Shown one piece after another: positions 54,477-64,000 of a DNA stretch of 64,000 nt (its first letter is position 1; each line of letters opens with the position of its first letter). The stretch lies in NCBI GenBank assembly GCA_001045525.1, contig LDWW01000001.1, forward strand, positions 310,001-374,000, written 5' to 3'. The notes beneath the pieces are model-generated. The model saw only the letters and a list, made by a program, of their open reading frames with translations, made no database searches and was not told the origin of the DNA. Position numbers and translations under genes: made by a program. The stretch is from Chitinispirillum alkaliphilum. Its GTDB lineage: Bacteria > Fibrobacterota > Chitinivibrionia > Chitinivibrionales > Chitinispirillaceae.

Positions 54477-57092
54477 TCAGTTCATAAACATGAAGGTGGA
54501 GGAGACGGTGTGTTTGTTTCCAGGTTCTTTGCTTCTTATAGTGTAAATGTATTTTCCATTTGCTCTTATAAAGCTATCCAGCGGAATTGAATTAATCCCG
54601 GCCCTTAAGTTGATATTTTTATTAACCAGCTTTCTTCCCTGGAGATTATAGACAGCAAAGTTTACATCCATTTCTTTTATACTTTCGATATTTAGTTGAT
54701 TCCCAAAAACAAATACCTGATTTATAAGCCTGTTGCGGTTATTTGACACATTCTCCCTAACAACGTTGTTTGCTTGATAGTTTTTCAGGTAAACAGAATG
54801 ATTCCCATAAGGAGCTTCGGGGAGTACTACATAGGAAGTTACACCAGTCTGTACAATCTCAACTTCCTGTCCGTTGAATAGTGCGGTGTCAAAAGTCCCA
54901 TCAACGACGATACTGTTTCCACTCATTGTTTTTCCTGTAAAATACATTGCAAGGTTATTGTTCCCATATTCTACATTTATGTCATTTATTTCATAGATTG
55001 AGTTTGCATTATCAGCATATTCATCGGGAAATACATATCCCAGATTTGGAAACTTCTCTTCATATCTTCTGAAAATATTGCTTAATCTTTTATAACTATC
55101 CAAATTTGCATCTGCAAGCACCGCTTCTGGATGTCCCCCAATGTGAGCCAGATGTCCGGTTTCCAGAACTCTTGTGAACTCATCCAGCGGTTCTTCATTT
55201 GGCACCAGATCTGCCCACCAGCACAGACTTACCATCCACAGCCGCTTCCCATCTTTTTGGACAAAGTACGAGGTGTAGTCGTCGCGCTTCATCGGATCCA
55301 AAAACACAACATCATGTTTTATAAGTTTATTAACGAGAGATGCAGTCCATCTGTTCCCCCCTGCTCTGAAAAATCTGAGTGATTTTTTTGTCAGCCCTAT
55401 ATCCTTCGTTTCATTGATTATTCGGGCAATGCGCAAACTGTCGCCATGGGGATCGAAATGTTGAAATTCCCAGCCGGGAAATGGTATATCTGGTCTGGAA
55501 AGCGCAGGAGTGTGCTGATACCCATGTGAGCCCAGGTGTACCCTGTCTTCCCAACCATACTTTAATGTGTTATTTTCTATTCTCTGAAGAAAATCAATGT
55601 ATTCAGGGGGGGCAAAAGTAACCACATGTTCCACTCCGCGTGCATCCGACCAGTGACGCCTTTCATCTGTATATAAGACCTGTGTTACATTATTTTCAAA
55701 CCCGCCGTTTCTTATCAGGTTTTCACCTGTTCTTTTATCGCGGAGATAAACAGAATCGAAAAATGCACGTCCCTTACCTTCTTGAATTCGCAGGAAAACT
55801 CGTAAAGTCGTATCTTTGGGTCCGGTTTTGAAGCGGTATCTGTAGTATGTCCACTCAGAACTTGATTCGATCCTCTCACCCACTGAAATCAAGTTGAAAT
55901 CAGGATAAGTGTAAACTTCTCCATATGCTCCATATCCTGTGATATTTTCTGTTTTAAGATAGTAACCAAACTCATACTCTGTATTTGGTTCACATGTGAT
56001 ATCCTGATACGCTCTTATGGTTTCTTCCTGCTCCAGATATAAAAGCATACTCCACTGTCCATCATACCTCTCAAGCGTGTCTCCAATAATGAAGGGTGAA
56101 TCTACAGTCCAATGCTCAAAGCTGCTTTTAGGCCGAAATAACATTCTGTTCATCATCAAAAGATAACCCATCTTCAAATTGGGATGCTCTTCCATAAGCC
56201 TTACCCAAAAATGATCATGCCGAACGTCCAGGGCATCGCGGGTAGTCATGTAATTCCAGTTGTCACGATTAGGTAGTTCATCCCAATACATGGTGATTGC
56301 CTGAGATTTACCATCTTTATGCTCATTAAAAGTGACAAGGGTGTTTATATGTTCCGGTGAATTCGGGTGTACTTCGATTCTTCTGTAAAGAGTGTCTGTG
56401 GTACCGAACGTAGATCCGATAGGCGGACTTGGGGGATAATGTAGACCTTCTATAAATTCTTCAATCGGCTTTATTGAGTGGAGCAGATCCAAATGATGTC
56501 TGTTATCTTTTCCGGAAAACCTCCAGGCCGAGTGAAACGGATTTCTAATCAAAAAGGTAACATCGTTGTTCTGATAAGTGAAAGTGGTAACGGGTTTACA
56601 GTAACTTGAAACATCTCTGGTATTACTGTTAAGATCCATAAATTCTTTTTCTGCACCAATTGCCCCAGTTTTTACATGCGAGGCTGAGGTGTTGATCGAA
56701 ACAGGAAGTCCATGGATAAATGTATACTCTGACTTGACCCACGCCTTAATATCCACCTGAACATGCGTTGGCATCCGTTTGTATGAGACTTCCACTTCCA
56801 AGGGCATTTTGGGATAATCTGACAACCTGACCTTTACTATTGAATCACTGTTGACTAAAACATCCCTGCTGCGAGGCTCTAAATTCCGGGGATTAATTGA
56901 AAACCAGGTCTCTCGAAGCTTTACATCGTTATTATTATCTGAAAATGATACTATACTCCCGAAATCCCGGGATGATGGATTCAGTTCAATAGACACACTA
57001 TAATTATTATTATCCAAAACACCGTAGTTCACGCTTGAGTGAGAGAATGATGATAACAACAAAATACAAAAAAACAGATATTTTACGTTCAT
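54477..57092 (-). CDS. Large secreted protein: NodB-like deacetylase fold, CBM-like region, T9SS-like C-terminal domain
   Basis: I chose ATG 57092 with GAGG six bases upstream (871 residues). A signal peptide (YLFFCILLLSSFSHSS) is followed by beta-rich N-terminal domains. Around residue 460-490 a carbohydrate-binding style segment ends in ENLIRNGGFE. A polysaccharide-deacetylase-like domain follows, with GSHGYQHT (metal motif) and FRAGGNRW (third NodB motif). The last 80 residues have the beta fold of type IX secretion sorting domains: VNFAVYNLQGRKLVNKNINL and NGKYIYTIRS. It is likely exported to the cell surface and acts on polysaccharide or peptidoglycan. The enzymatic call is by motif only. 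Confidence 0.75.
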   Translation of the reverse strand: MNVKYLFFCILLLSSFSHSSVNYGVLDNNNYSVSIELNPSSRDFGSIVSFSDNNNDVKLRETWFSINPRNLEPRSRDVLVNSDSIVKVRLSDYPKMPLEVEVSYKRMPTHVQVDIKAWVKSEYTFIHGLPVSINTSASHVKTGAIGAEKEFMDLNSNTRDVSSYCKPVTTFTYQNNDVTFLIRNPFHSAWRFSGKDNRHHLDLLHSIKPIEEFIEGLHYPPSPPIGSTFGTTDTLYRRIEVHPNSPEHINTLVTFNEHKDGKSQAITMYWDELPNRDNWNYMTTRDALDVRHDHFWVRLMEEHPNLKMGYLLMMNRMLFRPKSSFEHWTVDSPFIIGDTLERYDGQWSMLLYLEQEETIRAYQDITCEPNTEYEFGYYLKTENITGYGAYGEVYTYPDFNLISVGERIESSSEWTYYRYRFKTGPKDTTLRVFLRIQEGKGRAFFDSVYLRDKRTGENLIRNGGFENNVTQVLYTDERRHWSDARGVEHVVTFAPPEYIDFLQRIENNTLKYGWEDRVHLGSHGYQHTPALSRPDIPFPGWEFQHFDPHGDSLRIARIINETKDIGLTKKSLRFFRAGGNRWTASLVNKLIKHDVVFLDPMKRDDYTSYFVQKDGKRLWMVSLCWWADLVPNEEPLDEFTRVLETGHLAHIGGHPEAVLADANLDSYKRLSNIFRRYEEKFPNLGYVFPDEYADNANSIYEINDINVEYGNNNLAMYFTGKTMSGNSIVVDGTFDTALFNGQEVEIVQTGVTSYVVLPEAPYGNHSVYLKNYQANNVVRENVSNNRNRLINQVFVFGNQLNIESIKEMDVNFAVYNLQGRKLVNKNINLRAGINSIPLDSFIRANGKYIYTIRSKEPGNKHTVSSTFMFMN

Positions 57093-57680
57093 AACTAACC
57101 TCATGAGACCAATGTGAAAGTGATACCGGAGTTAGAACATTTAAGCATTTGGGTTAAGCGGTAATATAGTATAAATAATCTGTTGTTAACAATATGTATT
57201 ACAAATTGTCGTTTTGGGCGGGAAAAAAAATTTTTGTGACTTTGCAAGCAGTACCGGAAGTATTGGGGAGGAAAAGCTGAAATGCAGGAGTTTTGGCAAC
57301 TCTCCAAAGTACTAAATTATTGAGATTTACCGCATATGATCTTTGAGTCCTGCTGGAATTTTGGGGAGATCAATTGGCTCCGAGTACTGTCCTTCGGAGC
57401 ACCTTTATCTGGGTAGTTCTCTCAGGATGGGTTTTGTTAACATGTGAATGGTATGGGGATGGATGATTTTGGTGTCGGAGAAGTTGTAATGATACTTCCC
57501 GGGCACACTGCCTGAGTTAATTAGATGAGCCGGTTGACCTATTTGCTTGAAAAAGTGTAATAGCAATTGGGGCTACATTTAGCTCAACCCGGGCTCGGAA
57601 GAGAAGATGTTCTCAGGATAATTGCACGCTAATTGCTCATATCTTCTAATAACAGAAGTCAGGGACGGGCAAAGCACTAT
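57093..57680. other. Gap of 588 bp upstream of the kinase genes
   Basis: Divergent intergenic region. A hairpin GCTCCGA/TCGGAGC lies at 57377-57400 with no T run. An AT-rich stretch at 57160-57240 probably holds the promoter of the secreted-protein gene. No reliable ORF or RNA family is seen; a small regulatory RNA cannot be excluded. Confidence 0.35.
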
Positions 57681-60600
57681 ATGGAAAATTCCGGCGAAAA
57701 TCTTAGTTTTTACGCTGAAAGTATCACCAATACCGTTCGGGAGCCGTTTGTGGTTCTTGATGAGGATCTCAGGGTGGTATCAGCCAGCCGCGCGTTTTGC
57801 AGCCGCTTTGGGCTCACAGAAGAGAAAACAGCAGGCAGTCTTTTCTATGAACTGTGTGACGGCCGGTGGGATATCCCGGATCTGCACCGGTTATTTGAGC
57901 AGATGTTGCCAGGGAAGGAAAGTATTGAAGACTTTGAGCTGCGGTATCATTTCGGATATATCGATGAAAAAGTTTTGTTGCTTAATGTTCGGCGGGTCAG
58001 TCCCTATGGTGAGGGCAAGCCTGGGGTAATTCTTCTGGCCATTGAGGATATCAGTTCCCGGTCCGCTGATTTGAAGGAACTCAGGGAAAGGTCGGCCACA
58101 CTGGATGCTCTTCTGGAATTCATCCCCGAAGGAGTGATGATCACCGATACCAATCATGTGGTGAAAAGGGTTAGCAGATATATTGAAGAGATTTTCGATC
58201 TTCCTTCGGAAAAACTGCTTCAAACCGATGAGCCGGTACGTCTTGAACTGCTGGATCTGTACTGGCCCAATGGACATAGAATAGACCGTCCTGATGAGTT
58301 ACCGCTTTCCAAAGCCGCAGCCACCGGTAAAGAGTACACCGATTTCGAAGTCGTACTGAAGCGTGACGGGGTGACAAAATACCTTTCTGCCGCTGCAGCC
58401 CCTGTGAGGGACTCCAAGGGAAATATTATCGGTGCGGTTGGTGGCTGGCGTGATATTTCTGAATTGACTGCTGCTCGCAAGGATACCGAGCGCTCTCTGG
58501 CAGGCGCACTTCGTGACCATAGGCTTCTACAGCAAATCATAAATGAAGTTCCCGTAGGAATTGCGCTGCATGAGGGGCCGGAGTTTGTCACCACAGTGGT
58601 TAATCCCGGATACTATACCTTTGCATACGGCAGGGGAGATATCCTCAACAGGCCGGTTGCAGAAGTTTGGCCGGAAGTGGCCGACCAGATTATACCGCTT
58701 CTTGAGCATGTATACAAAACCGGCGAGCCGGTCCATGCAACTGATACTGAATTTACCGTAGAACGGGGGAAAGGTCCCGAAAAGGCCTGGTTCTCATTCA
58801 GCTATCTTCCGTTCAGGGGTGAGCAGGAGCGGATCACGGGGATACTTGTGTGGTCCTTTGAGACCACCGAGTACGTGCTTGCCAGGCAGGCTGCAGAGAG
58901 AGCTACGGAGCAGGCCCGGAGGCGCAGTGCTGAGCTGGGTGCGGTAATTGAGTCCATGCCCGATGCCGTCTATATTGGCACACCGGAAGGAATAACTCAG
59001 TGCAATACTCACGCTCTGCGCATGCTGGGCGCATCATCACTGGAGGATCTCCGGGCAAGCATGGGTGAATTAGCCGCAAAGTTCAATTTCAGATGGCCAG
59101 AGACTGGGCAGCAGCTTCGTGGGGATGAACTTCAGTTCGTACGGGCGCTAAAGGGGGAAACGGTAGTAGAGGAGGTGTTGGCCACAAACCAGGAGACCGG
59201 CGAGGATATATACATTCGCAGTGCGGAAGCCCCCATTTTGTACGCCGGGGAGATTATTGGTGCTGTGGCGGTCACCACTGATATAACGGATCGTAAACGC
59301 ATTGAGCAGACAATGCGCGAGAGTGAAGAAAAGTTTGCCAAATCATTTTACAACAGCCCCGGCATTCTGACACTCTCGAGTGTGGAAGATGGTACATACG
59401 AAGAAGTAAACGAAACGTTTTGTAGGGTTGTGGGTTACCCGCGCGGGGAGCTGATCGGTCATTCATCGATTGAGTTGGGGATTGTCACGCCTGAAATGCG
59501 GCAAAAGATAAAAAAACAAGCAGCTGAAAACGGGCGTGTATTTATGCAGGATATTCAAATCCGTGCTCGAAACGGGGAACTGCGCAATCTGGTTTACTCT
59601 GCAGAAGTAATTGAAATAAAAGGGAAGAGGTACTTTCTTGCATCCGCAATCGACATTACCGAACGCAAACGGGCCGAAGAAAATCTGCGCCAGAGTGAAT
59701 CGACTATCAATGCAATTCTCGATCTGCTACCGGTGGGAATAGTCATTGCAGACAAAAACGGGCGAATCACCCGCGACAACGCCGCCGCCCGGCAGATCTG
59801 GGGTGTTCCCCCTCAGACGGAATCCTGGGAGCAGTACGGCGGGTGGGTTGCCTGGTGGCCCGAGACAGGGAAGAGGATTAAAGCTGAGGAGTGGGCCATG
59901 TCACGGGCGCTGCGAAACGGGGAGGAAACACGCGATGAGCTTATTTTAAACAAAAAGTTCGGAAGCGATGAAAAACGGTATTTTTTAAATAATGTAGTAC
60001 CTCTGCGTGATGGCAACGGAAGAATTGTTGGTGGTCTGAATGCGATAGTAGATGTGACGGATCGGGTATCAACTCAAAAAGAACTGCGTGCAAGCGAAAG
60101 GAAGTTCAGGGCGGTCTTTGAGCAGGCAGGGGTAGGTATCGGTCGGGTCCGGTTTGATGATGCCAGGTGGATCGATGTAAATAATGCTTTCTGCACCATG
60201 CTTGATTACAGCGAAGAAGAGCTCAAGGCTACCCCGTGGCCACACATTACCCATCCCGAAGATGTCGATCTTGATCTGATTCCTTTCAGGCGAATGGCAA
60301 AGGGCGAACTTGACACCTATTCAGTTGAGAAAAGATTTATTCACAAACGGGGACACCTGGTCTGGGCACGACTTACGCTTTCGCTTGTGCGGGATGATGC
60401 GGGTAATCCTGATTATGAGGTGGCAATCATTGAAGATATCAGTGAACGCAAGAAGGTAGAAGAAGCTTTGCGCGCTAATGAGCGGCGGTATTCTGCCCTG
60501 TTCAACAACAAAACGTTCGGGGTTGCACACTGCAGAATAATTGTCAATGAACAGGGGAAACCTGTCGATTATTACGTTCTTCAGATAAATGATGCATATA

Positions 60601-62306
60601 CAGAAATTATTGGAGTAGAGAAGAAGGATATCGAGGGAAAGCTTTTAACCGAAGTTTTTCCAGGCATAGAAGATTTCTATTTTGATTTTATAGGAACCTA
60701 TGGGAGGGTAGCGCTTGAGGGAAGTGACATACAGTTCGAGGTCGACTTCGGTTATGCAAATAAATGGCTCAATGTATATGCATACAGACCTGTACACATG
60801 GAGTTTGTGGCAATATTTACCGATATCACCGAGCGCAAGAAGTCCGAAGAGGCGCTGAAAAGAAGTGAGGAACGGCTGCAGCGAGCATTATCCATTGAGA
60901 CTGTCGGTGTGCTTTTCTTTGATATGGAGAGCAATTTCACGGACGCAAACGATGCTTTTTTACGCATGATCGGCTGTGACCGGCAGCTTTTGGAGCGAGG
61001 TGAATTGAGATCAGATTGTGTGACTTTGCCGGAGCAGATGCCCCGGACCTGGCAGGCATTTGAGGAGTTAAAAGCAACAGGTCGGTTCACCCCGTATGAA
61101 AAGGAACTCATTCGCCCTGACGGGTCACGCTGGTGGGGGCTTTTTGCCGGAGCGCAGCTTAGTGAGAACGAAGCGGTGGAATTTATTATTGATGTCACCG
61201 AGCGTAAACACGCCGAGGAGGCATTCAAGCGGAGCGAGGAACGATGGAATCTTGCAATAGAAAACTTTGCCGAAGGCGCCATAATTGCAACCGAAGATGA
61301 GCAGGTGATATACTGGAACCCTGCTGCGCGGCAGATGCACGGTATTAAAACCGAACTTGAAAACATAGAACCGCTCGAAAAAACCCCTCTGACATTCGAG
61401 CTGTGGACGCCTAACGGCAGTCACCTGCTTGATTTGGACGAGTGGCCAATGCGCCGTATCAAACGGGGTGAGCCGGTCATAAATCTGGAGCTTATTCTTC
61501 GCAGGCCAGACCAGAAATGGCAAAAGATCGTTTCCTACTCAGGCTCCATGGTGCAGACTGCCAATGGTGATCGTCTTATATTTCTCTCAGTTTCCGATCT
61601 TACTGAGCTGCGAAAAGCAGAGCAGGAACTTCGTGGTACCATCCGCGACCTCGAGTCTTTCTCCTACTCCGTTTCCCACGACCTTCGCACACCTCTGAGT
61701 ACCATCAGAGGCTTTGTGACCATTTTGGCCGAAGACTATGCAGAGCTCCTTGATGAAGAGGGGCGCGATTACCTCGGTCGTATCGACAGTGGTGTCAGAA
61801 AGATGCAGCAGCTTATTGACGATATGCTAAACATGTCCCGGGTGGGCAGGCAGGAGATGAATCTTCAGGATGTGGACCTCAGCGCAATCGTGCGCGATTA
61901 CATGAAGGAATTAAGGAGCAGCGAGCCGGAACGGCAGGTGGATATTATTATTGAGGACAATGTGCATGCCAATGCAGATCCCCGCCTGATACATCTGGCA
62001 CTGGAAAACCTCCTGAGAAACGCCTGTAAATTTACATCCAAAAAAGAGGCCGCGCGCATTGAATTTGGCACGACCCAAAAAGACAACCAGACCGTCTATT
62101 ATGTGCGGGATAACGGAGTGGGGTTCGACATGCAGTTTGCAAGAAAGATTTTCGAACCTTTCAAACGGGTGCATGCGGAGCGGGAGTTTGGCGGAAGCGG
62201 TGTGGGTTTATCAATTGTACTGCGGGTGGTTGAGAGGCATGGGGGAAAGGTGTGGGCTGAAGGGGAGGTTGGAAAGGGTGCAACTTTTTATTTTATATTG
62301 GGATAA
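57681..62306 (+). CDS. Soluble sensor histidine kinase with about ten PAS domains
   Basis: I chose ATG 57681 (1541 residues); a TTG at 57633 would add 16. No signal peptide or membrane segment is seen, so it senses internal signals. I count about ten PAS/PAC units, many ending in DITERK-type linkers (for example VTTDITDRKR, SAIDITERKR, IEDISERKK, IFTDITERKK, IIDVTERKH). The kinase core follows: the phosphorylated histidine in SYSVSHDLRTPLSTIRGF, N-box LENLLRNACKF, G1 DNGVGFD and G2 GGSGVGLSI. No receiver domain or regulator gene is next to it. The eighth PAS domain is closely repeated in the next gene. Confidence 0.93.
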   Translation: MENSGENLSFYAESITNTVREPFVVLDEDLRVVSASRAFCSRFGLTEEKTAGSLFYELCDGRWDIPDLHRLFEQMLPGKESIEDFELRYHFGYIDEKVLLLNVRRVSPYGEGKPGVILLAIEDISSRSADLKELRERSATLDALLEFIPEGVMITDTNHVVKRVSRYIEEIFDLPSEKLLQTDEPVRLELLDLYWPNGHRIDRPDELPLSKAAATGKEYTDFEVVLKRDGVTKYLSAAAAPVRDSKGNIIGAVGGWRDISELTAARKDTERSLAGALRDHRLLQQIINEVPVGIALHEGPEFVTTVVNPGYYTFAYGRGDILNRPVAEVWPEVADQIIPLLEHVYKTGEPVHATDTEFTVERGKGPEKAWFSFSYLPFRGEQERITGILVWSFETTEYVLARQAAERATEQARRRSAELGAVIESMPDAVYIGTPEGITQCNTHALRMLGASSLEDLRASMGELAAKFNFRWPETGQQLRGDELQFVRALKGETVVEEVLATNQETGEDIYIRSAEAPILYAGEIIGAVAVTTDITDRKRIEQTMRESEEKFAKSFYNSPGILTLSSVEDGTYEEVNETFCRVVGYPRGELIGHSSIELGIVTPEMRQKIKKQAAENGRVFMQDIQIRARNGELRNLVYSAEVIEIKGKRYFLASAIDITERKRAEENLRQSESTINAILDLLPVGIVIADKNGRITRDNAAARQIWGVPPQTESWEQYGGWVAWWPETGKRIKAEEWAMSRALRNGEETRDELILNKKFGSDEKRYFLNNVVPLRDGNGRIVGGLNAIVDVTDRVSTQKELRASERKFRAVFEQAGVGIGRVRFDDARWIDVNNAFCTMLDYSEEELKATPWPHITHPEDVDLDLIPFRRMAKGELDTYSVEKRFIHKRGHLVWARLTLSLVRDDAGNPDYEVAIIEDISERKKVEEALRANERRYSALFNNKTFGVAHCRIIVNEQGKPVDYYVLQINDAYTEIIGVEKKDIEGKLLTEVFPGIEDFYFDFIGTYGRVALEGSDIQFEVDFGYANKWLNVYAYRPVHMEFVAIFTDITERKKSEEALKRSEERLQRALSIETVGVLFFDMESNFTDANDAFLRMIGCDRQLLERGELRSDCVTLPEQMPRTWQAFEELKATGRFTPYEKELIRPDGSRWWGLFAGAQLSENEAVEFIIDVTERKHAEEAFKRSEERWNLAIENFAEGAIIATEDEQVIYWNPAARQMHGIKTELENIEPLEKTPLTFELWTPNGSHLLDLDEWPMRRIKRGEPVINLELILRRPDQKWQKIVSYSGSMVQTANGDRLIFLSVSDLTELRKAEQELRGTIRDLESFSYSVSHDLRTPLSTIRGFVTILAEDYAELLDEEGRDYLGRIDSGVRKMQQLIDDMLNMSRVGRQEMNLQDVDLSAIVRDYMKELRSSEPERQVDIIIEDNVHANADPRLIHLALENLLRNACKFTSKKEAARIEFGTTQKDNQTVYYVRDNGVGFDMQFARKIFEPFKRVHAEREFGGSGVGLSIVLRVVERHGGKVWAEGEVGKGATFYFILG

Positions 62307-62342
62307 ATAAAGCTGCAGCCGGAAATTAAAATCAGGTATCGT

Positions 62343-64000
62343 ATGAAAAATGATGGCAACAAACCGACAAATGACTTCATCACAGAGCTTCTGCAAACCG
62401 CTAACAGTGTAATAATCCGCTGGAACAGCAATGGTAAGATTGTCTCCATAAATGATTTTGGTCTGCTTTTTTTTGGGTATACCGCCGATGAATTTATCGG
62501 CAAAAATATTATGGAAATCGTGCCCGGGGCTGAGGAACTCAGGGGGTGGGATCCTGAGGTTTTGGTGAAAGATATCCTTGTGCACCCGGAAAACCACACC
62601 ATAGTTTCAGGTGAAAACATCAGAAAAGATGGCCAGAAAGTTTGGGTTAACTGGTCCAATAAAGCCATCACAGATGAGCACGGGGCAATAAAGGAGATAC
62701 TTTCCATCGGCAATGATATCACGGCTCTCAAAAAAGCGAACTTCAGCTTCACAAGGCTAAACAGAAACTGCAAAATACCAGACAGTATCACCGATGGGCT
62801 CCTTGTGCTGGACATAAACTGGATCTGTACCGAATTCAGTAAAACCGGTGCGGAGATGCTCGGCATGCGCCGCGAAGATTTTATCGGAAAAAATATTTGG
62901 GATGTATTTCCGCATGCAGAAGGTACGATGTTCTACCAAGGATACCACCGTGCCATGCAGACCGGTAAACCGGTGCATTTTGAGGAGTATTATCCCGAAC
63001 CGCTGAATCAGTGGCTGGAGGTTCACTGCTATCCCAGTGAAGAGGGATTGACCGTTTACTTCAGGGATGTTACAGACCGCAAGCGTTCCGAGGAGGTGTT
63101 GCGCGACAGAGAACAGCGATACGAAAAACTGTTCAATAACAGAACTATTGGTATTGCGCACTGCCGCACTATCACCGACCAAAGCGGAAAGCCTGTCGAT
63201 TATGATATACTGGCCATAAATGATGCATATACAGAAATAACAGGAATAAAGAAGGAGGATATCGAGGGCAGAAGAGCGCGGGATGTTTTCCCCGGGATAG
63301 AAAACTATGCTTTCGATTATATCGGCAACTACGGCAAAATCGCACTGGAGGGTGGAGAGCTTTATTTCGAAACATTCTTCGAATCGCTTGAACAGTGGCT
63401 GGAGATATATGTCTATTGTCCGTTTCACGGTGAATTTGTCGCAATATTCACCGATATATCGAAAAGGAAAAAAGCTGAGATGGCGTTAGAGGAGAGCGAA
63501 AAAAAGTTAAAAGTTCTCAATGAAAATCTGGAAGATCTTGTCGTGAAGCGAACCGGGCAGGTCCGTGCGCTTTCCAAAGCACTGACTCTGGCCGAGCAGC
63601 GGGAGAGAAAAGGATTCTCCCGTATACTGCACGAAGACATTCAGCAAAAACTCTACGGTGTACGGATGCTTCTTAAGCAGCACCTCAGAGACCATCATAC
63701 CGAAACGGAAGCTGGTGACTGGGATGATATAAAGGAAGGAATTGATGTAATCGAAAGGGCACTAAGGAAAACCAAGGCTCTGTCGATAGAACTGAATCCG
63801 CCGGTGCTTGGTACGGAAGGGCTCGATGCAGCTCTTCAGTGGCTGGTGAACCATATGTATACTGCTTACGGTCTCGATATCGATCTGCGAATGCATGGGT
63901 CTGTTCAGGATATACGGCACAAATCGCAGCTTATGCTCACGCAGATGGTTCGTGAGTTGTTAAACAACGTGAGGCAGCATGCGGGAGTAATGCAGGCCCG
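62343..64000 (+). CDS. PAS sensor histidine kinase, NarL-type core, partial
   Basis: The frame opens at ATG 62343, 36 bp after the first kinase, and is open to the right edge (552 codons). Three PAS domains are seen, then a coiled segment and a HisKA_3-like helix with the likely phosphorylated histidine in SRILHEDIQQKLYGVRML, and the start of the ATPase domain (MVRELLNNVRQHAG, the N box). This differs from the HisKA type of its neighbour and usually pairs with a LuxR-type response regulator, which may lie beyond the edge. The third PAS domain is a close copy of PAS 8 of the upstream kinase. Confidence 0.9.
   Translation, partial: MKNDGNKPTNDFITELLQTANSVIIRWNSNGKIVSINDFGLLFFGYTADEFIGKNIMEIVPGAEELRGWDPEVLVKDILVHPENHTIVSGENIRKDGQKVWVNWSNKAITDEHGAIKEILSIGNDITALKKANFSFTRLNRNCKIPDSITDGLLVLDINWICTEFSKTGAEMLGMRREDFIGKNIWDVFPHAEGTMFYQGYHRAMQTGKPVHFEEYYPEPLNQWLEVHCYPSEEGLTVYFRDVTDRKRSEEVLRDREQRYEKLFNNRTIGIAHCRTITDQSGKPVDYDILAINDAYTEITGIKKEDIEGRRARDVFPGIENYAFDYIGNYGKIALEGGELYFETFFESLEQWLEIYVYCPFHGEFVAIFTDISKRKKAEMALEESEKKLKVLNENLEDLVVKRTGQVRALSKALTLAEQRERKGFSRILHEDIQQKLYGVRMLLKQHLRDHHTETEAGDWDDIKEGIDVIERALRKTKALSIELNPPVLGTEGLDAALQWLVNHMYTAYGLDIDLRMHGSVQDIRHKSQLMLTQMVRELLNNVRQHAGVMQA

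Noticed and set aside
60752-61366. 204-residue antisense ORF inside the PAS kinase
   Set aside because: Serine-rich shadow frame with no domain; the kinase frame is conserved on the plus strand.
1-64000. CRISPR arrays, tRNA, rRNA, tmRNA, insertion sequences, attachment sites
   Set aside because: I looked through all intergenic stretches and saw no spaced direct repeats, cloverleaf-like sequence, transposase or integrase.

Overview
The window is bacterial chromosome: tightly packed housekeeping genes, many with 4-bp start/stop overlaps, with no transposase, integrase, prophage or CRISPR array and no RNA gene that I can recognise. The organism looks Gram-negative. It has an Mla-type lipid transport operon, lipoproteins, and a large secreted protein ending in a type IX secretion-like C-terminal domain. 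A Rex repressor, an archaeal-type phosphoglucosamine mutase and a human-like adenylosuccinate lyase make proteobacteria unlikely. Fibrobacterota/Chitinivibrionia or a neighbouring FCB lineage fits best, but this is inferred from gene content, not from a marker tree.

Layout. 1-1595: IspH fused to a UbiA-like membrane domain (minus strand, cut by the left edge). 1825-3490: two-gene ABC exporter. 3480-8636: minus-strand operon of a MoxR-like ATPase, an unknown 607-residue partner, a secreted protein, a NusG-domain-II protein and a Gx-transporter/EcfT-like fusion. 8878-13017: divergent DUF2225 gene and a rex-serC-serA operon carrying two Rex operators. 13077-14096: trpD. 14281-18156: engB, then the mlaEFD operon and a TPR lipoprotein. 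18169-20586: DUF302 gene, DJ-1/PfpI protein, encapsulated ferritin and encapsulin shell. 20952-23226: an archaeal/eukaryotic-type primase (PriS-like plus PriL-like parts in one chain) overlapping a sugar-phosphate-isomerase-like gene. 23323-24678: glmM.

25526-40776 is the division and cell wall (dcw) cluster behind one clear promoter and an MraZ operator: mraZ, rsmH, ftsL, ftsI, murE, murF, murD, ftsW, a very divergent murG, murC, ftsQ, ftsA, ftsZ. mraY is missing from its usual place between murF and murD. 41060-48158 carries hinT, smpB, an amidase, murI, yebC, ruvCAB, a DUF2905 gene and acyP. 48204-52754 carries a YgbA-like gene, a PHP phosphatase, purB, a radical SAM gene and an HDOD gene. 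53105-57092 holds two secreted-protein genes that look more AT-rich. 57681-64000 holds two adjacent soluble multi-PAS histidine kinases, the second cut by the right edge.

Leads most worth follow-up: the primase beside the encapsulin operon, the IspH-UbiA fusion with an A10 tract at the domain junction, the two Rex operators in front of rex and serine synthesis genes, the MoxR/unknown-partner operon, and the degenerate MurG together with the absent mraY.
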